A DNA stretch of 46,151 nt from a virus: positions 1-46,151 of the IMG/VR virus record IMGVR_UViG_3300030085_004566. The stretch is one strand, 5' to 3'. The notes below the pieces were generated by a model. The model saw only the letters and a list, made by a program, of their open reading frames with translations. It had not been told where the DNA came from and did not search any database. This document shows positions 25,687 through 33,294 of this stretch, in pieces. Each line of letters opens with the position of its first letter. Positions within the stretch are counted from its first letter, which is position 1. Both the position numbers and the translations under genes were made by a program.

Positions 25687-26757
25687 ATGGCTTTTAAAGT
25701 TTTCAATCCTGATGAAAAAATAGAAAATTCATATAGTACGGTTGCAGAACCAATGTGGTCTGATAACACTGGTACTTTAACAACTTTTTTCACAGGTTCG
25801 ACTCAAAACACAAACAATGGTAAATACTATAATGATGTCTTTACCACAACTGATGATTCATTAGATTGTCAGTTTTCTGTAACCTATGGTCATAGAACTG
25901 GAAAAGGTTCAGAGGCATCATCCGTTGCTGGTCAAAGTAATCCAACACAAGGTATTTATTCTCAATTAAGACAAGTATTATTACCAGCTGGAACTACTCA
26001 GTTTAATTTTAAGGGTGGTGGTAGTACTGATTATTATAGTGATGATGTATTTGCAATTGTTGTTAATAGGGCTCGTTATAGAGAAAAGATGGATCCGGGT
26101 AATTGGGAATTACATTTAGCAAGTGGAAGTTATACAGGATCAACCGTTGATACTTGGGTCCCTAATACAATCAAATTAATTGATGATAGTCAAGCAAATA
26201 GAAACTCATTATTGGGTGCAACTAAAAGAGAATTTAATGTAGTTAGTGGTTCTATAAATAATGGAATACACACTACTGCATCGGCTACCGCAACAGCAAC
26301 AAATTCAGGTTCTTATGGTTTATTTTATCCTGAAACGGGAATGATTATTTTAAATCCAAACGCGTTAGCATCAGGATCTGGTAAAGTTGCAGCAGCAAAA
26401 TACATTCAAGAAGTTGGTACATCTACTACTGCAAATAACTTTAATCATAGAAAACTATTTGATTCAATAAAGAGTGGTTCACACTTTTCATCTCGTAGAG
26501 AAGAACAAAAAAGAAGTTCTTTTTTCTTTTGTAATGTTCATTCTTTTGAATACAATCATAGTCAAAACCCATCATACTTTACGGGTGATAATGCAACATT
26601 AGTTAATAATTCATATATTAGCGAACCACACACTTACATTACAAGTGTAGGATTGTACAATGATAATAATGAATTGTTAGCAGTAGCAAAATTATCTAAA
26701 CCTTTCAAAAAGGATTCAAATACCGAAGCCCTTATAAAAGTAAGACTTGACTATTAA
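25687..26757 (+). CDS. Structural paralogue family B, member 2
   Basis: 356 residues, SD AAAGGAGA. It shares VNRARYREKMDPGNWELHL, the SGSYGLFYPETGMIILNP block and the C-terminal YITSVGLYNDNNELLAVAKL with member 1, and is the closest relative in the run. Confidence 0.65.
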   Translation: MAFKVFNPDEKIENSYSTVAEPMWSDNTGTLTTFFTGSTQNTNNGKYYNDVFTTTDDSLDCQFSVTYGHRTGKGSEASSVAGQSNPTQGIYSQLRQVLLPAGTTQFNFKGGGSTDYYSDDVFAIVVNRARYREKMDPGNWELHLASGSYTGSTVDTWVPNTIKLIDDSQANRNSLLGATKREFNVVSGSINNGIHTTASATATATNSGSYGLFYPETGMIILNPNALASGSGKVAAAKYIQEVGTSTTANNFNHRKLFDSIKSGSHFSSRREEQKRSSFFFCNVHSFEYNHSQNPSYFTGDNATLVNNSYISEPHTYITSVGLYNDNNELLAVAKLSKPFKKDSNTEALIKVRLDY

Positions 26758-26768
26758 AGGAGATTATA

Positions 26769-27872
26769 ATGTTTAAGGACATTCTTCCTGATGATAGGTC
26801 AATACAAGAATTTAAATCTTACAAAAAATTCACCTTTACAAATGTAGATAGTGGAAGTGGAGTTTATGGTCTCGAAGGACTAAGTGGTAGTTTTCACAAT
26901 TTTCTAACTGGTTCGGCTGCATCCCAAAGTTTTGGTTTGTATAACGCTGAATCTAAATCACTTGGATTAGATTATCGTCATTGGTATCAACATGGAACTT
27001 TTTTCAAAATACCAGTATTCAATATGATAAAAAGTAGTTACTATTTATATGATACTATCCCTAACCCTAAATCCACAACAACAAGATATCCATTATATAG
27101 TGGTGGAAATTGGAGTAGAAAACATCCACATGGTAGAGAGGATTGGGGTGAAGTCGTTCCAAGAGAATTACACGATAGAGTAAATGTCATAACAATTCCA
27201 CAAGAATATTTTGGTGAAGAAGTAAAACCGTATTCGTTTAAATTGGTAGACGATAGTAGTGATGTAACATTAGATATCAGAGATGATGGACACGGACAAC
27301 TATATGATTATAATTACTCATCAAGTTTTGCAGCTGGTACACTTGATGGTAATGGAAGTGGAAGTTGTTTAGGAAATATATTTTACGAACACGGAATAGT
27401 TGCTCTTACAAATACTGGTTCACAATATATTGGAGTTGGTTTAGGGACAAAGGCTAATGGTTGGCAAATAGAATTCAAGGCAACTAAAACATCATACGAA
27501 TATCAATATCTATGTAATGTAGCAGAATATCAATTTAACGCAACTACAAACCCAAGTACCGTACTTAACAGAGCTGGTAGTATTCAAGTTACTCAAAATG
27601 CAAGATTCATTTACAATGATGATATGGACAATCCAAAATACGAAAATACTATGAATTTAGTTTTACCACCTGGTTCAAGTTCATACGCATTATCATACGA
27701 TACGGGTACAGAGTATTTAAATTTCACAACACATTCAGAATTTGGAACATATATTACAAATATAGGTCTATACAACGATACAAATGAGTTAATGGCTATC
27801 GCAAAATTGTCAAATCCAATTAAAAACGATAAAGATTTACCACTTTCATTTTTAATACGATTTGACTCTTAA
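26769..27872 (+). CDS. Structural paralogue family B, member 3 (divergent)
   Basis: 367 residues, SD AAAGGAGA. It keeps the C-terminal YITNIGLYNDTNELMAIAKL and an EYQFNATTNPS segment matching the family, but its N-terminal half (GVYGLEGLSGSFHNFLTG, DYRHWYQHGTFFKIPVFN) differs clearly from members 1 and 2. It may therefore occupy a different site in the same assembly. Confidence 0.6.
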   Translation: MFKDILPDDRSIQEFKSYKKFTFTNVDSGSGVYGLEGLSGSFHNFLTGSAASQSFGLYNAESKSLGLDYRHWYQHGTFFKIPVFNMIKSSYYLYDTIPNPKSTTTRYPLYSGGNWSRKHPHGREDWGEVVPRELHDRVNVITIPQEYFGEEVKPYSFKLVDDSSDVTLDIRDDGHGQLYDYNYSSSFAAGTLDGNGSGSCLGNIFYEHGIVALTNTGSQYIGVGLGTKANGWQIEFKATKTSYEYQYLCNVAEYQFNATTNPSTVLNRAGSIQVTQNARFIYNDDMDNPKYENTMNLVLPPGSSSYALSYDTGTEYLNFTTHSEFGTYITNIGLYNDTNELMAIAKLSNPIKNDKDLPLSFLIRFDS

Positions 27873-27887
27873 TTCCGCCATATATAT

Positions 27888-27897
27888 TATATTTATA
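27888..27897 (+). promoter_or_regulatory. Late-promoter-like element before envelope cassette 2
   Basis: TATATTTATA lies 36 bases before the GTG start at 27934. Confidence 0.5.
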
Positions 27898-27933
27898 TAA
27901 GTAAACATAGAACAATAACATAGGAGAAAACTC

Positions 27934-28287
27934 GTGGACAACCAAGCACAAAGTCTTGTCGAGGGTTTGATAGGACAATATGGTTGGTTATTTTTAGCGG
28001 GAGTATTAACTCTCATATTTCAAAATACCATAAGAGAAGCCGTAGATGGTTTAATGGTTTTTTTAGGTAATGACTATAACGAAGATGATGTCGTTGAGGT
28101 GGATGGAGAACCTGGTAGAATAGTCAGAGTGAGTATGTGGAAAACCGTATTCTTTATTTATCATGTAGTTGATGGTAAAGTAATGGGTGGTTCTAAATTA
28201 GTGGTTGCTAATTCTAAATTAAAAGATTTAAAAATTGAAAAACCACTACCTAATTTAGATTTATCTAAATACTCAAAAAATGATTGA
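27934..28287 (+). CDS. MscS-like mini-protein: one membrane helix plus beta domain
   Basis: GTG start at 27934 with SD AGGAG. 117 residues: a hydrophobic helix (GWLFLAGVLTLIF, about 15-28), an amphipathic segment (NTIREAVDGLMVFL) and then a small beta domain, DDVVEVDGEPGRIVRVSMWK, followed by VVDGKVMGGSKLVVANSKL. In MscS channels the third helix leads into a beta domain with the pattern G-D-V-V-E-V-x-G-x-x-G-x-V and ends with NSKL, as here. The first two membrane helices and the alpha/beta cage are missing, so it resembles a minimal pore-lining helix plus beta ring. It may form a membrane assembly or bind host MscS. Confidence 0.72.
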   Translation: MDNQAQSLVEGLIGQYGWLFLAGVLTLIFQNTIREAVDGLMVFLGNDYNEDDVVEVDGEPGRIVRVSMWKTVFFIYHVVDGKVMGGSKLVVANSKLKDLKIEKPLPNLDLSKYSKND

Positions 28288-28291
28288 AGTT

Positions 28292-28301
28292 GATATTTAT
28301 A
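28292..28301 (+). promoter_or_regulatory. Late-promoter-like element before outer-membrane gene
   Basis: GATATTTATA, one base different from the full copies, lies 32 bases before ATG 28334, directly after the previous stop. Confidence 0.4.
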
Positions 28302-28333
28302 GAGGATAAGAAACGCTATCAATGGAGATAAAG

Positions 28334-29632
28334 ATGAAAAAATTATTAATCGGATTGTTAATTAGTGTAAATCTATTATCAGCCGAGAATGAACTTTGGA
28401 AATTTTTCAAATATTCGACTGCATACGCAAGTTTCAGTCTAAATGCACCAAGACACCAAGATGATAGATTTGCTATTATTGGTGGTCTTAGTACAGGACA
28501 ACTACAAGTTGGTAGAACAGAAAGGGAATTGAAACCAGATTTTCAAACATCATTTGGATTAAGAAAAATTGGTAGATTTAATTATGAACCAAAACGAGGT
28601 GTAAAAAATGCTGGAGTTGGTGGAACTTGGTATGATGGTTCAGAACAAAACGCTAACGAAAGTGCCACACTTGGTCCTGTTAAAGGATGGGAATATCTAC
28701 TTAAATGGTCAGAAGGTAGACAATGGGGAAATGAATATCTAAATCAAGAGTATTGGGTAAGATATACAAGTGATTGGTGGTTGGCTAAAATAGGTTGGAC
28801 TGAATTAGGATTGGAAGATATTGAATATGGTCAAGGTGAGTTAAGATTTAAATGGACACCACCTATTGTAGATGATAAATTTAATTTAAGTATTGGTGTG
28901 AAACACAGACAACATCCTGTTTATGGGTTTGACGCTATGGTATTGGACACCACTTGGTACAAAGGACAATGGTGGGATTTTGCAGAAGATGCTTTTGGTA
29001 TTGATGATAACGCTTGGTTTACTGAAGAATACTACAATGATGGTAATGGTAATCTTGACCAAGACATTCAACTATACGAAATAGATCCTGAAACTGGTGA
29101 GCTTAGAGAAATCGAAGGTGGAGGACCTTTTTGGAATGATGATGGTAGATTTGTCGGAGTTGATTGGTTGTGGAGAGATGAGAATGGAAAAATATTCGCC
29201 TATACAGATAGAGAGTATTTCTTATATCACTTTCCAAGAATGTTAGAAAAGTATATCGGTGGTGTAAAGAAAGATTTAGGATATCAAAGAGAAACATCAA
29301 TTGTAATAGGAGCTGATTTTTATCATTATGATGATTATTGGTGGTTACACGCATGGGGTAATTGGTTACCTTACCATTTTGGACATGATAAATACTCGTA
29401 TCATAACGGAGCACATTATCAAACCCATTTGGAAGAAGGTGGTGAACCTCATAAATTTATGTTTATGGATCCGATGTGGCATAGTTGGCATGACTATGAC
29501 TTTGGTGCTATCTTTGGTGTGAAGATTAAGGATAACTTAGGTGTGTTTGCTGAAGGTCGGTATCTTAATTATTGGGAAAGACCAGCATACGATATTAAGT
29601 TTGGTATGAATTATCAATTTATGGGATTTTAA
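28334..29632 (+). CDS. Putative outer-membrane beta-barrel protein
   Basis: ATG 28334 is preferred over in-frame ATG 28322 because GGAGA lies between them and the protein then starts with a proper signal peptide (MKKLLIGLLISVNLLSAENE; cleavage likely after Ala). About 432 residues. The mature protein is exceptionally rich in Trp/Tyr/Phe and Asp/Gly, with alternating strand patterns, and ends in AYDIKFGMNYQFMGF, a terminal Phe typical of BAM-inserted outer-membrane strands. It would be a phage-encoded porin-like or surface protein, perhaps altering receptors; alternatively a secreted aromatic beta-protein. No specific family recognised. Confidence 0.65.
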   Translation: MKKLLIGLLISVNLLSAENELWKFFKYSTAYASFSLNAPRHQDDRFAIIGGLSTGQLQVGRTERELKPDFQTSFGLRKIGRFNYEPKRGVKNAGVGGTWYDGSEQNANESATLGPVKGWEYLLKWSEGRQWGNEYLNQEYWVRYTSDWWLAKIGWTELGLEDIEYGQGELRFKWTPPIVDDKFNLSIGVKHRQHPVYGFDAMVLDTTWYKGQWWDFAEDAFGIDDNAWFTEEYYNDGNGNLDQDIQLYEIDPETGELREIEGGGPFWNDDGRFVGVDWLWRDENGKIFAYTDREYFLYHFPRMLEKYIGGVKKDLGYQRETSIVIGADFYHYDDYWWLHAWGNWLPYHFGHDKYSYHNGAHYQTHLEEGGEPHKFMFMDPMWHSWHDYDFGAIFGVKIKDNLGVFAEGRYLNYWERPAYDIKFGMNYQFMGF

Positions 29633-29633
29633 A

Positions 29634-30239
29634 ATGAAACACGAAGAAATATATAATAATGTAAGAGTTGTATTAGGTACATTTCTATTATTTGGAATGT
29701 TTATGATACCAAGTTGTGAAGATAACAGAGTAGAAGAACCATTAGAAGAAAGCATTCAAATGTGGGTTAATGGTAGTGAAATTATTGCCCGTGAGTATTA
29801 TGAAAGTATTACTACATATGGTGCTTCTGAAGTACAAGAAGATGGTACTATAAAAAAGATATTCGTACTACACTTCCAAAGGGAAGATGGTAGGGTTACA
29901 CCTGAAAAAGAACATTATGCGTTGATTATGTATGATAACAATGGGGCCGATAACGGACAGCCAATAGATGAAAAACTATATTTAGGTGGTACACAAATGG
30001 ATTCGTTACTATTACAAACAACAAGTGGTAGAATAACATTGGAGATTGTAGGACTATCCGATTACACAGAGTTCTCACAAGCATCAATTGATAAGTATGA
30101 AGATGGTTTGGTAAGTGGTATGGCAGACGGATACTTCTTCAATCCTTACAGAAATCAAATGCAACATGGTGTAATTATTTTTGAAAATTTAGAAGTTGGT
30201 TCAGATCCTGAAGCTACATTCTATCAAGGAGTTTATTAG
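29634..30239 (+). CDS. Putative lipoprotein
   Basis: 201 residues starting 2 bases after the previous stop. N-terminal hydrophobic segment (VVLGTFLLFGMFMIPSC) ends in IPSC, a plausible lipobox, with Cys28 as the lipidated residue followed by acidic EDNRVEEP. The mature domain is a beta-rich protein (IKKIFVLHFQREDGRVT, GRITLEIVGLSDYTEF). Likely a periplasmic or outer-membrane lipoprotein working with the barrel protein upstream; phage lipoproteins often mask receptors, but that is inference. Confidence 0.65.
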   Translation: MKHEEIYNNVRVVLGTFLLFGMFMIPSCEDNRVEEPLEESIQMWVNGSEIIAREYYESITTYGASEVQEDGTIKKIFVLHFQREDGRVTPEKEHYALIMYDNNGADNGQPIDEKLYLGGTQMDSLLLQTTSGRITLEIVGLSDYTEFSQASIDKYEDGLVSGMADGYFFNPYRNQMQHGVIIFENLEVGSDPEATFYQGVY

Positions 30240-30249
30240 GAGAAAAAAT

Positions 30250-30381
30250 ATGAGAGAGTGTGAATGTCACGATTGTCAATGTGAATACGCATGTGAATGT
30301 GGATGTTGTTGTGAATGTGATTGTGAAGTATGTGCATGTGTAGTAATTTGTGAATGTGAGTGTTGTAAGGAAAATGAATAA
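30250..30381 (+). CDS. 43-residue Cys-rich metallothionein-like peptide
   Basis: ATG 30250 follows SD AGGAG; an in-frame extension to 30196 runs into the upstream gene and lacks a ribosome site. 17 of 43 residues are Cys, in CxC, CC and CxxC patterns (C4, C6, C9, C11, C15, C17, C19-21, C23, C25, C28, C30, C34, C36, C38, C39), with Glu/Asp between and one His. There is no signal peptide and only one aromatic residue (Tyr13), as in metallothioneins. This implies thiolate metal binding (Zn, Cu, Cd or FeS). Its stop overlaps the next start (TAATG). Not alignable by eye to a named metallothionein family. Confidence 0.7.
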   Translation: MRECECHDCQCEYACECGCCCECDCEVCACVVICECECCKENE

Positions 30382-30980
30382 TGGCAGAACAAGCAATGAC
30401 AGAACAAGGACAAAGATTAGGACAATTATTATTAGATAGTGATGTCATCACTAAGAGACAGCTGGCCAAGGCCATTCAAAAACAAGTAGCTGGTGATAAG
30501 AGAAAAATAGGAGAGATATTAATCGAGTTAGGATTCTGTACAATAGAAGATTTAACAGACGCGATGTTAGATACACATCACGAAGAAAAAGAAAAAGTTG
30601 TAGAGGAGAAACAAGTGGCAACAGAAATAAGTGAAGAAAAAGTATTGGGTACTAAGTTCACATTATCTGTACAAACAATGATTGCAGCTGGTACTGGTCT
30701 GGCATCATTGATTGGAATGTGGTATGCATTACAGGCAGACATACAAGAAGCAAAAGAACTTCCAAGTTTAGAAAGTCTGTATCAAGCAGAGTATCCATCG
30801 AGACCTGAGGGTTATAATTGGCCAAGGTCTTACGAACAATACAAAGACCAAGTAGGTTCATTACAAGAAGATATGGATGATGTATATGATAGATTGGATG
30901 AATACGAAGAAAAAATTGAAGAACTTGAGAGACTTGTAGCAGATTTACGAGTTGAAGTGGCAAAAAAGAGGAATAAATAG
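30381..30980 (+). CDS. MshEN-domain membrane protein with coiled coil
   Basis: 199 residues. Residues about 10-65 match the MshEN/T2SSE N-terminal domain of type IV pilus and type II secretion ATPases: RLGQLLLDSDVITKRQLAKA followed by IQKQ, then KIGEILIELGFCTIEDLTDA. These two similar half-motifs are those used for c-di-GMP binding in MshE-like proteins; one Gly of the first half is Asp here. A single membrane helix (about 97-116) follows, then a segment PSRPEGYNWP and a C-terminal coiled coil (about 155-197). No ATPase domain. The stand-alone sensor suggests interference with, or sensing of, host c-di-GMP signalling. Coupled to the Cys-rich peptide. Confidence 0.72.
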   Translation: MAEQAMTEQGQRLGQLLLDSDVITKRQLAKAIQKQVAGDKRKIGEILIELGFCTIEDLTDAMLDTHHEEKEKVVEEKQVATEISEEKVLGTKFTLSVQTMIAAGTGLASLIGMWYALQADIQEAKELPSLESLYQAEYPSRPEGYNWPRSYEQYKDQVGSLQEDMDDVYDRLDEYEEKIEELERLVADLRVEVAKKRNK

Positions 30981-30982
30981 TT

Positions 30983-31423
30983 ATGAATTACGAAAAGACA
31001 ATTGGAATTATTTTCAAAACATTATGTGTTATGGGATTGACATTTATATTATGTGGAAATGTTGTAAATGGTCAAGACAAAAAATCAAAGGTAGAGGTTA
31101 TCAACGATGATAACTTTAAGAAAAAAGTGGCAAAAGGATTTGTTCTTGTAAAATTCACATCAGGATATCAGATGTCTAATTTCGATAAAAAGTTATTTGA
31201 TGGAGTTGGTGGATTCGAAGGTTGTGTTATAGTCGAAGTAGATGCTGGAAATGCAAGAAAAGTAATAAAAAAACTTAGAATCAGAAACTACCCATCATTA
31301 GCATTATTTCACAATGGTAAGAAAAAAGAAGTTTGGAAGGCAGATATGGATGGTAAAGTTGATGTCAATAACAAGGGAATCAAAAAGGCCATATCAAACG
31401 CGATAGCAGGTGATGTATTTTAA
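30983..31423 (+). CDS. Exported thioredoxin-fold protein without CxxC
   Basis: 146 residues, SD GAGG. A hydrophobic N-terminus ends VVNGQ, giving a likely signal peptide or anchor. The mature part fits a thioredoxin fold: FVLVKFTSGYQMSNFDKKLF (where a WCxxC motif would be), VIVEVDAGNARKVIKKLRI, RNYPSLALFHNGKK with the conserved cis-Pro loop, and a final helix. The catalytic cysteines are replaced by S-G-Y-Q-M, so it cannot act as a thiol oxidoreductase; it is more likely a binding or chaperone module in the periplasm. Confidence 0.72.
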   Translation: MNYEKTIGIIFKTLCVMGLTFILCGNVVNGQDKKSKVEVINDDNFKKKVAKGFVLVKFTSGYQMSNFDKKLFDGVGGFEGCVIVEVDAGNARKVIKKLRIRNYPSLALFHNGKKKEVWKADMDGKVDVNNKGIKKAISNAIAGDVF

Positions 31424-31426
31424 TGT

Positions 31427-32083
31427 ATGAACATAGCAACAATAGCTGGACACTTGGCGTTTGGATTAATCGCCTTTTCATTTTTAGTAAAGGATATTCT
31501 ATATCTTAGAATCCTTTCAATATTAGCAAGTTTATTTTCAGTATTTTATAATTTTTACATTCCACTTGAACCAATGTGGCTTCCAATAGGATGGAATCTT
31601 GTTTTTGTAGTTGTAAATTTATACCACATAGCGATTATTATATATGAAAAGCGTCCTGTTCATATGGATGACAAAAATACAGAATTATACGAAACTTTAT
31701 TTAAAGAATTAACACCAGTAGAATATTTGAAAATTAGTAAGGCTGCAATTTGGAAAAAATTTAAGCCAGAAGAATTTCTTACAAAACAAAAACATCTTGT
31801 ACCAGATTTGGTACTAATTTATAATGGTACAGTAAATGTATTTGTAAATGGTAAAAAGGTAGCAGAATTAAAAGATGGACAATTCGTAGGTGAGATGTCC
31901 TTTCTTACAGAAAAAGCAGCAACTGCAACTTGTATTGTAAAACATCCTTGTGAATGTTTAGTTTGGAAACAAAGGGAGTTTAAAGAATTGTTAAAACGAA
32001 ACCCATCATTATATTTTACCATTCAATCTTTATTGAGTGCACAAGTTTCAAGTAATCTTGTAAGTAGTTCAAAATCTGAATAA
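31427..32083 (+). CDS. Popeye-like membrane protein with cyclic-nucleotide-binding fold
   Basis: 218 residues. About 75 N-terminal residues form three hydrophobic segments (IAGHLAFGLIAFSFLV, YLRILSILASLFSVFYNFYI, IGWNLVFVVVNLYHIAIII), followed by an amphipathic connector and a cNMP-binding beta-barrel at about 105-205: LVLIYNGTVNVFVNGKKVAE, LKDGQFVGEMSFLTE, ATATCIVKHPCECLVWKQRE. This is the layout of bacterial Popeye-like proteins. The phosphate-binding cassette has GEMSFL but lacks the usual Arg before the following Ala, so ligand binding is uncertain. It is next to the MshEN protein, so two cyclic-nucleotide-sensor folds are adjacent. Confidence 0.78.
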   Translation: MNIATIAGHLAFGLIAFSFLVKDILYLRILSILASLFSVFYNFYIPLEPMWLPIGWNLVFVVVNLYHIAIIIYEKRPVHMDDKNTELYETLFKELTPVEYLKISKAAIWKKFKPEEFLTKQKHLVPDLVLIYNGTVNVFVNGKKVAELKDGQFVGEMSFLTEKAATATCIVKHPCECLVWKQREFKELLKRNPSLYFTIQSLLSAQVSSNLVSSSKSE

Positions 32084-32085
32084 TC

Positions 32086-32095
32086 TATATTTATT
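32086..32095 (+). promoter_or_regulatory. Late-promoter-like element directly before 32099 gene
   Basis: TATATTTATT ends only 3 bases before ATG 32099. If it is a -10-type element, the transcript would start in or near the start codon and be leaderless for this gene; alternatively translation starts further downstream. Confidence 0.35.
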
Positions 32096-32098
32096 ACT

Positions 32099-32491
32099 AT
32101 GTTAAAACTTAAAGACCTACTCGTAGAAAGAATTGATTACCAAGATACTGCTAAAATGTTAGTAAAACATTACGGGCTCCGTTCTAAGGTAAAATTTGGT
32201 AAAGTCAAAGGACAAAACGAAGCAGACTATGATTGGGTAAAGGATGTTATAAATTTAAAACGAAACTATCCAAATGTCAAAGAATTTATTGTTTCAGTAT
32301 TACATGAAATAGACCACGCAAAGATGAGATATAAAATGGGTGCTAAAAAGTATGAGTGGGAATACACTAAGGCAGGTCAAGAGGCATTAGAAAAGGGTGG
32401 TGATTTCCACGATGATAATTTTTACGAAGAACAGGCAGAACGATGGGCACAAGACGAATATAGAAGAAAATGGAAGCGAAAATTTAGATAG
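32099..32491 (+). CDS. HExxH metallopeptidase-like protein
   Basis: 130 residues. H69-E-I-D-H73 in VSVLHEIDHAKM is an HExxH zinc motif, with EEQAERWAQDEY downstream able to give the third ligand (Glu near residue 110). The size and the short spacing recall ImmA/IrrE- or SprT-like minimal domains that are common in phages. The N-terminus MLKLKDLLVERID is the kind of short leader found on several T4-type phage proteins. Substrate unknown. Residue 34 onward (FGKVKGQNEADYDWVKDVIN) forms the preceding strands. An internal ATG at 32156 would still include the zinc motif. Confidence 0.68.
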   Translation: MLKLKDLLVERIDYQDTAKMLVKHYGLRSKVKFGKVKGQNEADYDWVKDVINLKRNYPNVKEFIVSVLHEIDHAKMRYKMGAKKYEWEYTKAGQEALEKGGDFHDDNFYEEQAERWAQDEYRRKWKRKFR

Positions 32492-32504
32492 AGGTAAATA
32501 GGTT

Positions 32505-33275
32505 ATGTTATTAACAAGTGGTTGTAGTTTTACTCGTGGTGCAGGATTACCAAAACACGAAGATAATAATCCACGAAAAAATTGGAGTTATTTTCTTGGT
32601 AAAAAACTGAATATGGATGTGGTAAATTTAGCCAAAAATGGACAAGGAAATTCTTCATCGTTTAGGGATATACTCAGTATATTGTATACTGAGAGTGTAG
32701 ATGGGATTGAGTATAAAATACCACAAATGGTAGTTCTTCAGTTGAGTATGAGCTCTCGAACTCTACGATTTGATGATATTGAACAATCTTGGAAAGTAAG
32801 TACATTAAATCAATGGGAATCAGAATATCACCCAAGTCATATAGCAGATGATTACTATAAATATCTTCATTCAGATTATCAAACTCTCTATGAAACTTTT
32901 ACTAATATATTACATATAAAATCTAAATGTGATTTAGAAGGAATTGAGTTTTATTTGTTTGATGGTATAATGGGATTACAAGAAGAATTTGATGCGTTAA
33001 AACTTGATAAAAATCCACCAGCATTTGAAAACTTAAATAATTTATTCACTAAAATTAAAGATTATAATATACTATTATATGATGGTAAATATAATTGGAA
33101 TCATATAAAATCTGATGAGATTCATTTCGTAGAAAAATTTAAAGAATATTGGTCAAATAGAGAGGGTGAACCAAAATCTGGAGAATGGTCTTTACCTTGT
33201 GACCATCCCTCAGAAGAATCTCATGAATATATGGCAAATGAAATATATAATATGATAATTAGCAATAAAAAATAG
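32505..33275 (+). CDS. SGNH/GDSL-like protein
   Basis: 256 residues, SD GAGGT. TSGCSFTRGAGLPKHED at the N-terminus is a block-I-like motif with Ser in G-C-S-F, NLAKNGQGNSSSFRD is block-II/III-like, and CDHPSEESHEYMANEIYNMI near the C-terminus supplies the late Asp/His region. Such SGNH-like proteins recur in T4-type marine phages. Esterase activity on a glycan or lipid is possible, but the substrate is unknown. A perfect inverted repeat lies within the coding sequence at 32673-32693. Confidence 0.65.
   Translation: MLLTSGCSFTRGAGLPKHEDNNPRKNWSYFLGKKLNMDVVNLAKNGQGNSSSFRDILSILYTESVDGIEYKIPQMVVLQLSMSSRTLRFDDIEQSWKVSTLNQWESEYHPSHIADDYYKYLHSDYQTLYETFTNILHIKSKCDLEGIEFYLFDGIMGLQEEFDALKLDKNPPAFENLNNLFTKIKDYNILLYDGKYNWNHIKSDEIHFVEKFKEYWSNREGEPKSGEWSLPCDHPSEESHEYMANEIYNMIISNKK
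32673..32693 (+). repeat. Perfect 9-bp inverted repeat inside SGNH-like gene
   Basis: CTCAGTATA, loop TTG, TATACTGAG form a perfect hairpin within the coding sequence. No T-run follows. It may be chance or an intragenic regulatory structure. Confidence 0.5.
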
Positions 33276-33294
33276 TAATTTGAAAAAATAGGGT

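Noticed and set aside
28322-28333. ATG 28322 as the start of the barrel gene
   Set aside because: It would put a charged extension before the signal peptide; GGAGA just upstream of 28334 indicates the later start.
30214-30475. Thr/Cys/His-rich minus-strand ORFs opposite the Cys-rich peptide
   Set aside because: Arise from the TGT/ACA-type codons of the Cys-rich gene read in reverse; the plus-strand frame has an SD and coupling to its neighbour.
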